From: Candidatus Gastranaerophilales bacterium
GTDB lineage: Bacteria > Cyanobacteriota > Vampirovibrionia > Gastranaerophilales > Gastranaerophilaceae
Length of the DNA: 10,934 nucleotides
Assembly (NCBI GenBank): GCA_947628355.1
Contig: CANQZO010000043.1
Coordinates: 1 to 10,934 of the forward strand
Direction: 5' to 3'
This document shows positions 1 to 5,864 of the stretch, one piece after another. Position 1 is the first letter of the stretch. Every line of letters begins with the position of its first letter. The position numbers and the translations under genes are program-made. A model generated the notes under the pieces. It saw nothing but the letters and a program-made list of their open reading frames with translations, made no database searches and was not told the DNA's origin.

Positions 1-1487
1 TAGCGTTCGGCCTGTACCGCCACCATATCTTCGGACGGAATACTCTTTTTGATTGATATAAATTCAGCTTTATCATTCGTGCATTGTTTTTCTAATTCTG
101 TATTATTCACAATAACTTGCTTTAGAATATTATCATTTCTTATATGTAAGGCTTTATACTGCGGAACATCTTTTTCAGACTTACAGCCCATTTTGTCAAG
201 AAATGCAGATTTGAGGTTTTGCAGTTTCTTGATTTCCTTTTCTGTTTTGTCTATCAGTTCCGTTAATTCTTTATGACGGAAAATGTGTATGGGATTTAGA
301 TTTTTCTGCTCGTTTTTCAGTTTCTTTAATTCGGCAATACTATCATCTAATTGTTTGACAATTCTGTTATATTTTTGAATAGTAACATCAATAGTGGTGT
401 TATCCTGTTGGAGTTCTGCGGATATGTTTTCATTATGAGTTATCTCATAGCGGTTAAATATAAATCTGTTCCGCAACTGTTCTAATGTGTGTGCAAAATC
501 GGAAACAGATTTTTTCACCTTATCCATAACTACCGCCGACAGTTTTTTGATTTGTTCCTTTATTTCACGCAATAATGCGTTATCCTTGCGGATTTGTCTG
601 TTCATCTCACACCTGTCAGAAACACCACCGTGCTGTTCTATGATATGCGCGGTAACTCCCTCGTGAATAGTCGGTTGTTCGTCTATGCCGCGCTCATTAA
701 AACTGCGGCAGTCAATACGCTCGTCAAGATTATTTTTCTCTAAGGATTTATTGATAACATTTTCCCAAGCTTTACGCCATTTTGTGATTTGTTCCTCACT
801 GTTCCATTCGGCGCATATCGGATTTTGCCTGCCGTACTTCGTACTTTTCGGATATTTACTTGCGCGTTCGTATCCATATTGTTCAGCTTCGGAGGGCGGC
901 ATATAAATTTTCTTTTTACCAACAAAATACTGATATTGTTTTTCCCAGCCGTCAGTCTGTGCGGTCTTAAACTCCTCAGCGGTAAAACCACGTTCCTCCT
1001 CACCACGCTTGCAGAGATATTCTTTCTGCATCTTAGCTTGCCATTTGCCCTTATTATCAAGCGGACGCACTGTCAATAATATATGTGCGTGGGGATTGTG
1101 TCCGTCTGTATCGTGTATGCTGTAATCGGCACACATACCCTTGTCAACGCAATTTTCTGTAATAAAATCTTTGAGAATTGATTTCCATTCATCAATGCCT
1201 AATTCAACAGGTAAGGCAACTATCAATTCTCTTGCAAGTCGGCTGTCTTTGCTTTTTTCGGCAGCTTCGACAGCGTTCCATAACTCTGCTCTGTCTTGCC
1301 ACTTTGCTGGAGCGTTCGACGGTAATAATATCTCATTGTAAATGCAGCCCTTTTTACGGGTATAGTTGTGTTGAACACCATCGTACTCATTGTAAATCTG
1401 TGAACAGGACGCATAAGCTGACGCAGCAACAACGGAGCGTCCGACTCCGCGTGTAATTACCTTTGCTTCAAAATGATAGATTGCCAT
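1..1487 (-). CDS. mobA: MobA/MobL-family (MOBQ) relaxase, C-terminus cut by window edge
   Basis: Relaxase that nicks one strand at oriT and stays bound to its 5' end during conjugative transfer. Read by eye from ATG 1487, the frame is open for 495 codons to the left edge, so the C-terminus is missing. The N-terminus reads MAIYHFEAKVITRG; Y25 sits where the RSF1010 MobA nucleophile lies. The metal-binding triad is visible in HNPHAHI as H130, H133 and H135, preceded by HDTDG. After about residue 240 the protein becomes charged and helical, probably coiled coil, as is usual downstream of the nicking domain. The start is set by AGGAG at 1496-1500, 8 bases upstream. A MOBQ-type nic site lies about 290 bp upstream at 1775-1786, which fits a relaxase acting on its own adjacent oriT. 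No primase or helicase domain is visible in the part present. Family assignment is firm; the exact subfamily is inferred. Confidence 0.93.
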   Translation of the reverse strand, partial: MAIYHFEAKVITRGVGRSVVAASAYASCSQIYNEYDGVQHNYTRKKGCIYNEILLPSNAPAKWQDRAELWNAVEAAEKSKDSRLARELIVALPVELGIDEWKSILKDFITENCVDKGMCADYSIHDTDGHNPHAHILLTVRPLDNKGKWQAKMQKEYLCKRGEEERGFTAEEFKTAQTDGWEKQYQYFVGKKKIYMPPSEAEQYGYERASKYPKSTKYGRQNPICAEWNSEEQITKWRKAWENVINKSLEKNNLDERIDCRSFNERGIDEQPTIHEGVTAHIIEQHGGVSDRCEMNRQIRKDNALLREIKEQIKKLSAVVMDKVKKSVSDFAHTLEQLRNRFIFNRYEITHNENISAELQQDNTTIDVTIQKYNRIVKQLDDSIAELKKLKNEQKNLNPIHIFRHKELTELIDKTEKEIKKLQNLKSAFLDKMGCKSEKDVPQYKALHIRNDNILKQVIVNNTELEKQCTNDKAEFISIKKSIPSEDMVAVQAER

Positions 1488-1504
1488 AGGGCATACTCCT
1501 TTCT

Positions 1505-1771
1505 GTCTGCCGAGCAGACTGTTTTTGTTTCTTTTTCTGAAAAAGAAATGACGCTTTGCGTCAACTGCTAAAAGCTGTCGGGGACAGGTTTTAGCTCAAA
1601 TTCCGACAAGGTATTGAAAATACCGTTATGTATTAAGCAAGGCTTGATACATTGTTTTGTGGCAAACAAAACCGTCGGAATTTACGGCGAATGAGCGAGA
1701 GCGAATTTGACGAGCCTCCTGCAAGGACGCCGTTCGCCGTAGGCGATACCACCGCTGATTTCATCAGTGGT
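1505..1771. repeat. Array of nearly contiguous hairpins between mobA and the nic site
   Basis: This stretch has no gene but is almost wholly made of inverted repeats, checked by hand. They are: 1505-1510/1514-1519 (GTCTGC); 1528-1537/1539-1548 (TTTCTTTTTC, 1-nt loop); 1549-1554/1558-1563 (TGACGC); 1567-1579/1583-1595 (13 positions, one mismatch, GGG loop); 1598-1607/1674-1683 (10 bp, enclosing three smaller stems at 1610-1624, 1628-1652 and 1654-1672); 1684-1691/1733-1740 (ACGGCGAA); and the nic-proximal hairpin 1748-1771. The first lies just upstream of the mobA ribosome binding site and could hinder translation. The block could fold as single-stranded DNA during transfer or as the mobA leader RNA. 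The function is not known to me. Confidence 0.75.
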
Positions 1772-1786
1772 GAGTAAGTGCGCCCT
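1748..1786 (+). other. oriT: oriT: nic-proximal hairpin and MOBQ nic core
   Basis: The plus strand carries TAAGTGCGCCCT at 1775-1786, the core I recognise from RSF1010/R1162 and staphylococcal pGO1-type oriTs that are cut by MobA/MobL relaxases. Just 5' is a bulged hairpin: ACCA (1748-1751) pairs with TGGT (1768-1771), CTGAT (1755-1759) pairs with ATCAG (1763-1767), CCG (1752-1754) bulges, and the loop is TTC. An inverted repeat a few bases before the nick is the known layout of this oriT class. By analogy the nick falls between G1782 and C1783, so transfer would proceed toward higher coordinates and mobA would enter the recipient last. The neighbouring relaxase is of the matching family. Confidence 0.85.
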
Positions 1787-1837
1787 TCGGGATAAAAATT
1801 AGGGACGCTTCTGTTTCCCGAAACGCCCCATGCGGCA

Positions 1838-2038
1838 TTATTGCCGTAAATTACTTCGTAGGTATAGCTCCAAATCGTCAAGTTCAATCTCTGTAACGTC
1901 AGGCAATACTTTTTCTAAAATTGCCCCTTCTTGAATAATCCGTCGTGTGCGAGCTTTACGCTCCTTTTCACGATTCCGATTTTGCGCTTGTTCAAGCCTG
2001 TGCTGCGCCTGTTTCAATTTCTTCTCATTCTCTGTCAT
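1838..2038 (-). CDS. DUF3847-family small protein
   Basis: A 66-residue charged protein of a family often found beside MobA/MobL relaxases in clostridial elements; its function is unknown. The N-terminal half (residues 3-30) is rich in K, E, Q and R and looks like a coiled coil. The TRRIIQEGAILEKVLP segment (31-46) is the part I recognise as DUF3847, followed by an acidic helix ending LYLRSNLRQ. The frame stays open upstream to 2302, but ATG 2038 is preferred: AAAGGA lies about 12 bases upstream and the family normally begins with a sequence like MTENEKKLKQ. The gene ends about 52 bp from the oriT nic core and is oriented like mobA, so it may be co-transcribed and assist nicking or its control. 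That role is inferred from position only. Confidence 0.75.
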   Translation of the reverse strand: MTENEKKLKQAQHRLEQAQNRNREKERKARTRRIIQEGAILEKVLPDVTEIELDDLELYLRSNLRQ

Positions 2039-2053
2039 AATATAAAGTCCTTT

Positions 2054-2216
2054 CTGTACAAAATGATATGTTTGGTATGTAATGTACAGCAAATAAATAT
2101 AAAAATAACAGACACCGTCTGGCATTTCTGAGTTTCTCAGAATAGTGACGGTATCTGCTATGTCTTTTACTGTACAAATGGATAATTTGTACAGTAAATC
2201 AAGCTGATTTACTGTA
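2054..2216. repeat. Four TGTACAG boxes with two overlapping perfect inverted repeats
   Basis: The interval between parR and the DUF3847 gene holds four exact copies of TGTACAG as two inverted pairs: 2054-2060 with 2083-2089, and 2170-2176 with 2188-2194. The second pair is the core of a perfect 14-bp inverted repeat (TTTACTGTACAAAT, 2166-2179, with 2185-2198). The arm TACAGTAAATCA (2190-2201) is also repeated inverted at 2205-2216 with a 3-nt gap, so one arm can pair with either of two partners. The pair at 2054-2089 straddles the likely promoter and leader of the DUF3847 gene. These could be operators, a ParR-bound centromere, or a switchable RNA structure; the sequence alone does not decide. 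Confidence 0.65.
2109..2157 (-). terminator. Probable intrinsic terminator after the parM-parR operon
   Basis: An 11-position outer stem (2109-2119 with 2147-2157, one G:U pair when read as minus-strand RNA) encloses a perfect 7-bp inner stem (TTCTGAG 2126-2132, CTCAGAA 2136-2142). On the minus strand it is followed directly by T-rich sequence, TTATTTTTATATTTATTT, at about 2108-2091. Position and T-tract fit termination of the leftward par operon about 60 bp after parR. The internal loops make it longer than a minimal terminator, so a regulatory structure is also possible. Confidence 0.6.
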
Positions 2217-2219
2217 ATG

Positions 2220-2600
2220 TTAGAAACTATCTGTAAAATCAAGTGCACTATCGAGAGAAGCAACATCTGTGTTTTCGTTCTGCTCCGGTAACTGTGCGAC
2301 ATTTGAGCTTAGAAACTGTAATAAGCTGCCAACAGTATTAGTGGAGGATGACGTTTTTACACCTTGCTCAATCGTGGCGATTATCCTGTCAAGAAATGCG
2401 TCCTCTTTTTCTCTTGTTTCAAGATAAGGATCAGCGGCAAGTCGTTCCTGTCTGTCAAAATAATCATTTACGGCAGTAACGATAGCGCGACTGTATGACT
2501 TATATTTCTTCCTGTCCATATTCTGCAAGTATTCCCACGCTCTGCGGTCAGATTCCTTGTCAAGGTTTAAGCGGATATTGGTGCTGATTTTGTTTCTCAT
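2220..2600 (-). CDS. parR: ParR-like centromere-binding protein (ribbon-helix-helix)
   Basis: A 126-residue protein. Its first roughly 50 residues look like a ribbon-helix-helix DNA-binding fold: a short beta strand ISTNIRLNL, then a helix with EYLQNMDRKKYKSYSRAI and a second helix AIVTAVNDYFDRQ. The rest is acidic and low-complexity (TSSSTNTVG, then NENTDVASLDSALDF), as in adaptor tails that contact an actin-like filament. ATG 2600 overlaps the parM stop by 4 bp (ATGA), so the pair is translationally coupled. In the known ParMRC mechanism ParR binds repeats at a centromere and caps ParM filaments to push sister copies apart. The assignment rests on fold pattern plus the parM neighbour. The candidate binding sites are the TGTACAG boxes just downstream or the hairpin region upstream of parM. 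Confidence 0.72.
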   Translation of the reverse strand: MRNKISTNIRLNLDKESDRRAWEYLQNMDRKKYKSYSRAIVTAVNDYFDRQERLAADPYLETREKEDAFLDRIIATIEQGVKTSSSTNTVGSLLQFLSSNVAQLPEQNENTDVASLDSALDFTDSF

Positions 2601-3517
2601 ACCGCACCACCGTTTCTGCGCAGCTTACGCTCCGCAAGCAACTCATAGCCCTTTGCAGCAGCGCAAATATCGCTGTTGATGATTACGCGGTCTTTGTTGA
2701 CATCGGTAAAATTCTTTATCATGCAACTGCCACCGCCGACAATATATAGCCGCATAAGCTCTTCGTCATATTCGTGTTCACGAAGTCTGCGGAATATACC
2801 CTCAACATATTCCGTTGCCGTAGCTCTGATAGCCGTTAAATATCTTTCGCTTATGTCTGCCGTTCCTGTCCGTATGACGCGCTCCAGAACGCTTTCGTCA
2901 ACAGATGTTCCGAACTGACGCATAAGGCTTTCACGTACCGCAATCATACATTGATTTGTGCCGTATTTTTCAGTAAAGCATTTTGCCTGTGTTGGCTTAC
3001 ACTCATTTATATACATAACATTCATTGTGCCATTGCCGATGTCGGCAAGCATATTAACACCCTTGAAGTCCCGAAGTCTGTCGGCAACTGCCGAAAATCC
3101 TTGCGGGAATATGTCCGCGCTGACAAATTCAACGTGATAATTCACATCTTTAAATGTAAAATCTGCACTCTCGTTTTGTAACAGATATTCCTTAAAGCTG
3201 TCCTTCTGTTCACTTACCCAAGTGAGCGGTAGTCCTGCGGCGATATGAACGCGCGCCATTGTCATTTTTCTTATGCTTAACTCCCGCGCGATAGCAGCAA
3301 GCGTTAAAATGTAATAATCCATATCCGCCATTTTATCGGAAATAAATTCCTTGTGTTCTTCTCCGATAATGTAATATCTATCCTTGTATATCAGCATATT
3401 ATTCTGAAATGTAGGCTCTTTATCGTAGGCGGTGACACCCGCCTTAAAGCAGGTGTGAGCCGTCTTAATATTGCCGTAGCCATGGTCGATGCCGATAATT
3501 GTTATGTTGTTAGTCAT
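2597..3517 (-). CDS. parM: ParM/StbA-family actin-like partition ATPase
   Basis: A 306-residue actin-fold ATPase that forms filaments to segregate low-copy DNA. The nucleotide-binding motifs are in order: phosphate-1 at GIDHGYGNIK (residues 9-18, D11, G13, G15), phosphate-2 at LADIGNGTMNV (157-167, D159, G161, G163), and the adenosine motif LYIVGGGSCMI (257-267). The length is typical of ParM/StbA proteins and shorter than MreB. ATG 3517 has AAAGGA about 11 bases upstream (3527-3533 region). parR follows with a 4-bp overlap, confirming a par operon. The recombinase gene lies upstream on the same strand, with a hairpin between them. A partition pair beside a site-specific recombinase suggests stabilisation of the excised circular form; this is inference. 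Confidence 0.88.
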   Translation of the reverse strand: MTNNITIIGIDHGYGNIKTAHTCFKAGVTAYDKEPTFQNNMLIYKDRYYIIGEEHKEFISDKMADMDYYILTLAAIARELSIRKMTMARVHIAAGLPLTWVSEQKDSFKEYLLQNESADFTFKDVNYHVEFVSADIFPQGFSAVADRLRDFKGVNMLADIGNGTMNVMYINECKPTQAKCFTEKYGTNQCMIAVRESLMRQFGTSVDESVLERVIRTGTADISERYLTAIRATATEYVEGIFRRLREHEYDEELMRLYIVGGGSCMIKNFTDVNKDRVIINSDICAAAKGYELLAERKLRRNGGAV

Positions 3518-3545
3518 AAAATCAAGTCCTTTCGTAATAAAAATT

Positions 3546-3592
3546 TACATAGAAAAAGCGACCTACGATTTTACTCGTAAGCCGCTTATGTA
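3546..3592 (-). terminator. Hairpin between recombinase and parM, possible terminator
   Basis: Three nested stems share one axis: TACAT 3546-3550 with ATGTA 3588-3592, AAGCG 3556-3560 with CGCTT 3583-3587, and TACGA 3564-3568 with TCGTA 3575-3579. On the minus strand it starts 5 bp after the recombinase stop and is followed by AAATTTTTATT, so it could terminate the leftward tnpW-tnpX transcript before parM. Because it also lies directly upstream of parM, where centromeres of type II par systems usually sit, a ParR site is an alternative. Confidence 0.5.
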
Positions 3593-3597
3593 CCGTA

Positions 3598-5427
3598 TTA
3601 TGCGGAAACCTCATTTTTCTGCTCCGCTTGTTTCTGTTCCTCTTTAAGCCGTTTCTGTTTCTCTCTGAATTTCTTGTTTGCCTCACGCTGTTTCGCTCGT
3701 TTCAGCCGTATTTTTTCCTGCTCTGCTAACTCCTCGGGCGTGGGTTCGGGAATAGGAATATTAAGTTTTCCGACAAATTTAAGGTAAATGTCAACATCCT
3801 GTATTCGCTCGCCTGTCGACCTGTCGGGTGCATGAACAACGATTTTATCAATAAATTCATTTATCATCGGTGTTGTCAGCACCTCAAAATTTGTGTATCG
3901 CTCTGCAAGCTCCAAGAACGCGTCAGCATTGTATGTGTCCTCTTTGAACCTGTCAATCTGCGCTTGCGCTTCGGCTGTTGCCTTTTCAAGCTCTGCCTGT
4001 TCCTGTTCGTACTCGGCAGATAATATATCAAAACGCTTTTCAGGGATTTTGCCTGTTGCATAGGACTCATAGAGCTTTTTAAGTATTCCGTCCAATTCCA
4101 AACAACGCTTTTTATCGCGTTTGAGTTGCTTGTCATAAGCTTTTAAATCCTCCGACTGTTTTATCTGTGAAGCCTCTCGGACTTTCTGTATAAACTCGTC
4201 CTTATTCGCAATCGCGTACCGGCTTGTAAGCTTTATTGTTTCCAAAATCAACTCGCGAAGCGCGATAGTGTTTATATAATGTCCGAAGCATTTTACATCG
4301 CCCTTGCATTTTGTTAAATAGTAGGTCGAGCAATCGTAATGGTCGTGAGGGAATAGTCCCGTTTCTGGGTCTACTTTTCTTTCGCCTTTCCAATGTCCCG
4401 TTCTCGCTCTGTGATTATACATTTTCGCCCCGCAGTCAGCGCAGTAGACAAGTCCCGTCAGCGGATTTGCTTCGCCGTTATCGTGTGGAGCGCGCCGCGT
4501 TGTTTCACGCAGTTTTTGAACAAGGTTAAAGGTTTCCTTGTCTATAATAGGCTCGTGCGTGTTCTCGATAATCACCCAATCCTCGGGCGGAATTGCTGTG
4601 GGGTATTTATCCTTGTAGTGCTTTTTGCGGGTGCGGAAATTAACAGTATGTCCGATATACTCAGGTCGTGCTAAAATCCTTATGATAGTGCTTGGACTCC
4701 AGAAATACGGCTCGTTTGAACCTGAAACGGATTTATCGGTATTTATCCTATATTTGGCAAGATGTACCGATGGACGCTCAATTTTTTCTTCCTGAAACAT
4801 TTTCGATATTTGTCCCGGACTTTTGCCCTCAATAATAAGATTAAAAATTCTTTTTACAACAGCCGCCGCTTCCTCGTCAATCAGCCAATGGTGCTTATCT
4901 TCGGGGTCGCGCCTGTAACCATAGATAACAACACTGCTTATAGGCTTACCTGCGTCACTTCGCGCCTTGTATGCGATAACCGCCTTGCGGCTGCAATCTC
5001 GAATATACCACTCGTTCATAATGTTGAGGAATGGAGCAAATTCACTGCTACCCTCAATATTACTGTCAACGCCATTTGATATGGCAATAAAGCGAACACC
5101 GCGCTGTCTGAATAATACTTCCGTATAAAATCCTGTCTGTAAATACTCACGCCCGATACGGCTCATATCCTTTGCTATTACCGTTCTGACCTTGCCTTCC
5201 TCAATATCCGCAACGAGCTTTTTCCAACTTGGTCTTTCAAAATTACCTCCGCTATATCCGTCGTCGGTATAATGGACAAGGTTGGAAAATCCGTTCTCTT
5301 TTGCGTATTTTTCAAGCATTGCCTTTTGGTTTATGATACTGTTGCTTTCTCCGATAATATCATCATCACGAGATAAGCGCTCGTATAAAGCTGTGATTTC
5401 TTCCGTTTGCCTGTTATTTGTTATCAT
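3598..5427 (-). CDS. tnpX: Large serine recombinase, TnpX/TndX-like
   Basis: A 609-residue site-specific recombinase expected to excise and integrate the element through a covalent serine-DNA link. The resolvase domain is residues 10-150: catalytic S19 in ALYERLSRDD, the GESNSI-NQK motif (26-35), DDGYSGGNFERP (55-66) and the active-site arginines in MSRIGREY (R90, R93). A recombinase domain follows at about 165-290. The zinc ribbon begins C329-x2-C332 and continues with C366, C374 and C380. A long charged coiled coil lies at about 410-505. The segment near 525-570 (LTTPMINEFIDKIVVHAP) matches the DUF4368 tail of TnpX-type enzymes. The K/E/Q-rich end is also usual. ATG 5427 has GAAAGGAG 5 bases upstream. 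tnpW ends 17 bp upstream, so the two form one operon. No frameshift or missing catalytic residue was seen. Confidence 0.93.
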   Translation of the reverse strand: MITNNRQTEEITALYERLSRDDDIIGESNSIINQKAMLEKYAKENGFSNLVHYTDDGYSGGNFERPSWKKLVADIEEGKVRTVIAKDMSRIGREYLQTGFYTEVLFRQRGVRFIAISNGVDSNIEGSSEFAPFLNIMNEWYIRDCSRKAVIAYKARSDAGKPISSVVIYGYRRDPEDKHHWLIDEEAAAVVKRIFNLIIEGKSPGQISKMFQEEKIERPSVHLAKYRINTDKSVSGSNEPYFWSPSTIIRILARPEYIGHTVNFRTRKKHYKDKYPTAIPPEDWVIIENTHEPIIDKETFNLVQKLRETTRRAPHDNGEANPLTGLVYCADCGAKMYNHRARTGHWKGERKVDPETGLFPHDHYDCSTYYLTKCKGDVKCFGHYINTIALRELILETIKLTSRYAIANKDEFIQKVREASQIKQSEDLKAYDKQLKRDKKRCLELDGILKKLYESYATGKIPEKRFDILSAEYEQEQAELEKATAEAQAQIDRFKEDTYNADAFLELAERYTNFEVLTTPMINEFIDKIVVHAPDRSTGERIQDVDIYLKFVGKLNIPIPEPTPEELAEQEKIRLKRAKQREANKKFREKQKRLKEEQKQAEQKNEVSA

Positions 5428-5444
5428 AGTAACTCCTTTCAGGC

Positions 5445-5627
5445 TTAACGGCTCATTTGTGACATATTTAGTATATCACAATTCCTGCCGTTTGCCAAGG
5501 GGTGATTTAAAATTATTCGGAAAAGTTTGTTTTCCATTGTTTCATTTCCATTCTCGGCAGGATATATCTTTACTCTGTATAAAGTTGAGCCGATACGCCT
5601 TGTTATAAAAAAGTTCGTGTTGTTCAT
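5445..5627 (-). CDS. tnpW: TnpW-family transposon-encoded small protein
   Basis: A 60-residue protein. The segments TRRIGSTLYRVKIY (9-22) and ETMENKLFRII (29-39), and the end MSQMSR, resemble TnpW, a small protein of unknown role carried by Tn4451-like clostridial elements. It lacks the short proline-rich extension I associate with the end of some relatives, so the C-terminus may be slightly truncated. ATG 5627 has a strong AAAGGAGG about 10 bases upstream. Another ATG lies 7 bases further upstream in a different frame and gives only 28 residues, so it was not chosen. The gene ends 17 bp before the recombinase start and is very likely co-transcribed and perhaps translationally linked with it, which suggests an accessory or regulatory role in excision. 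That is inference from position. Confidence 0.72.
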   Translation of the reverse strand: MNNTNFFITRRIGSTLYRVKIYPAENGNETMENKLFRIILNHPLANGRNCDILNMSQMSR

Positions 5628-5681
5628 ATAACATTGTCCTCCTTTGGTGATTTCTGAACGTCAAAAAGGCACAATATCAGA

Positions 5682-5718
5682 TATAAATACAAACGCTTCT
5701 ACCCAATTTGTATTTATA
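5682..5718. repeat. Perfect 12-bp inverted repeat upstream of tnpW
   Basis: TATAAATACAAA (5682-5693) is repeated inverted as TTTGTATTTATA (5707-5718) with a 13-nt centre. It overlaps the proposed leftward -10, so it may be the operator for tnpW-tnpX. Its 37-bp size and position just outside a large serine recombinase operon also fit a recombinase binding or attachment site, but no duplicate of the core was found elsewhere in the window. Confidence 0.6.
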
Positions 5719-5740
5719 AAAGACTTGTACCTATTGACAA
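5713..5740 (-). promoter_or_regulatory. Possible leftward promoter for tnpW-tnpX
   Basis: Read on the minus strand, TTGTCA (5740-5735) and TATAAA (5718-5713) are separated by 16 bases and lie about 90 bp before the tnpW start. The -35 overlaps the -35 of the rightward promoter, and the -10 lies in one arm of the 5682-5718 inverted repeat. Match to consensus is fair rather than strong. Confidence 0.4.
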
Positions 5741-5762
5741 AAAGTAATCTAAAGTGTATAAT
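5734..5762 (+). promoter_or_regulatory. Consensus sigma-A promoter for the rightward operon
   Basis: TTGACA (5734-5739) and TATAAT (5757-5762) are both perfect and separated by the optimal 17 bases. It points at the sigma-like, DUF6076 and SEC-C genes, with a leader of about 95 nt before the GTG at 5865. A promoter this good is normally held down by a repressor, and a palindrome brackets its -10. Confidence 0.85.
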
Positions 5763-5771
5763 TTAGATTAC
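5744..5771. promoter_or_regulatory. Palindromic operator bracketing the -10
   Basis: GTAATCTAAA (5744-5753) is repeated inverted as TTTAGATTAC (5762-5771), perfect over 10 bp with an 8-nt centre. The left arm fills the promoter spacer and the right arm starts at the last base of TATAAT, so a dimer bound here would block RNA polymerase. The repressor is not identified; the first gene of the operon has a helix-turn-helix and is a candidate, but so is any regulator outside the window. Confidence 0.7.
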
Positions 5772-5811
5772 CCTCTACTAATAGGAGAAATACAAGGGTA
5801 AAACGGAACTG

Positions 5812-5834
5812 TTTTTGAAAGTTTTTTTCAAAAA
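5812..5834 (+). promoter_or_regulatory. AT-rich leader hairpin, possible attenuator
   Basis: TTTTTGAAA (5812-5820) pairs with TTTCAAAAA (5826-5834), a perfect 9-bp stem followed by A-rich and then T-rich sequence ending at the ribosome binding site (GGAGGTGATT, 5849-5858). The stem is weak because it is nearly all A:T. It sits between the strong promoter and the first gene and could act as a leader terminator or simply be low-complexity DNA. Confidence 0.3.
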
Positions 5835-5864
5835 TCAAAAATTTTTTTGGAGGTGATTGCGGCG

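Noticed and set aside
685..1079. Plus-strand open frames opposite mobA
   Set aside because: They are antisense to conserved relaxase codons, hydrophobic in a way typical of reverse-strand translation, and lack ribosome binding sites.
1505..1771. CRISPR array or tRNA-like cluster
   Set aside because: The hairpins differ in sequence and spacing with no recurring repeat unit, and no cloverleaf could be drawn.
1633..1887. An 84-codon minus-strand open frame across the oriT region
   Set aside because: It runs through the hairpin array and nic core, overlaps the DUF3847 3' end, has no convincing ribosome binding site, and encodes no recognisable motif.
2039..2302. Upstream extension of the DUF3847 frame to 2302
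   Set aside because: The added part reads through the terminator, the TGTACAG boxes and the parR 3' end. The internal ATG 2038 has its own ribosome binding site and matches the family N-terminus.
3832..5079. Several open frames opposite or offset within tnpX
   Set aside because: They lie entirely inside the intact recombinase gene and show no family motif.
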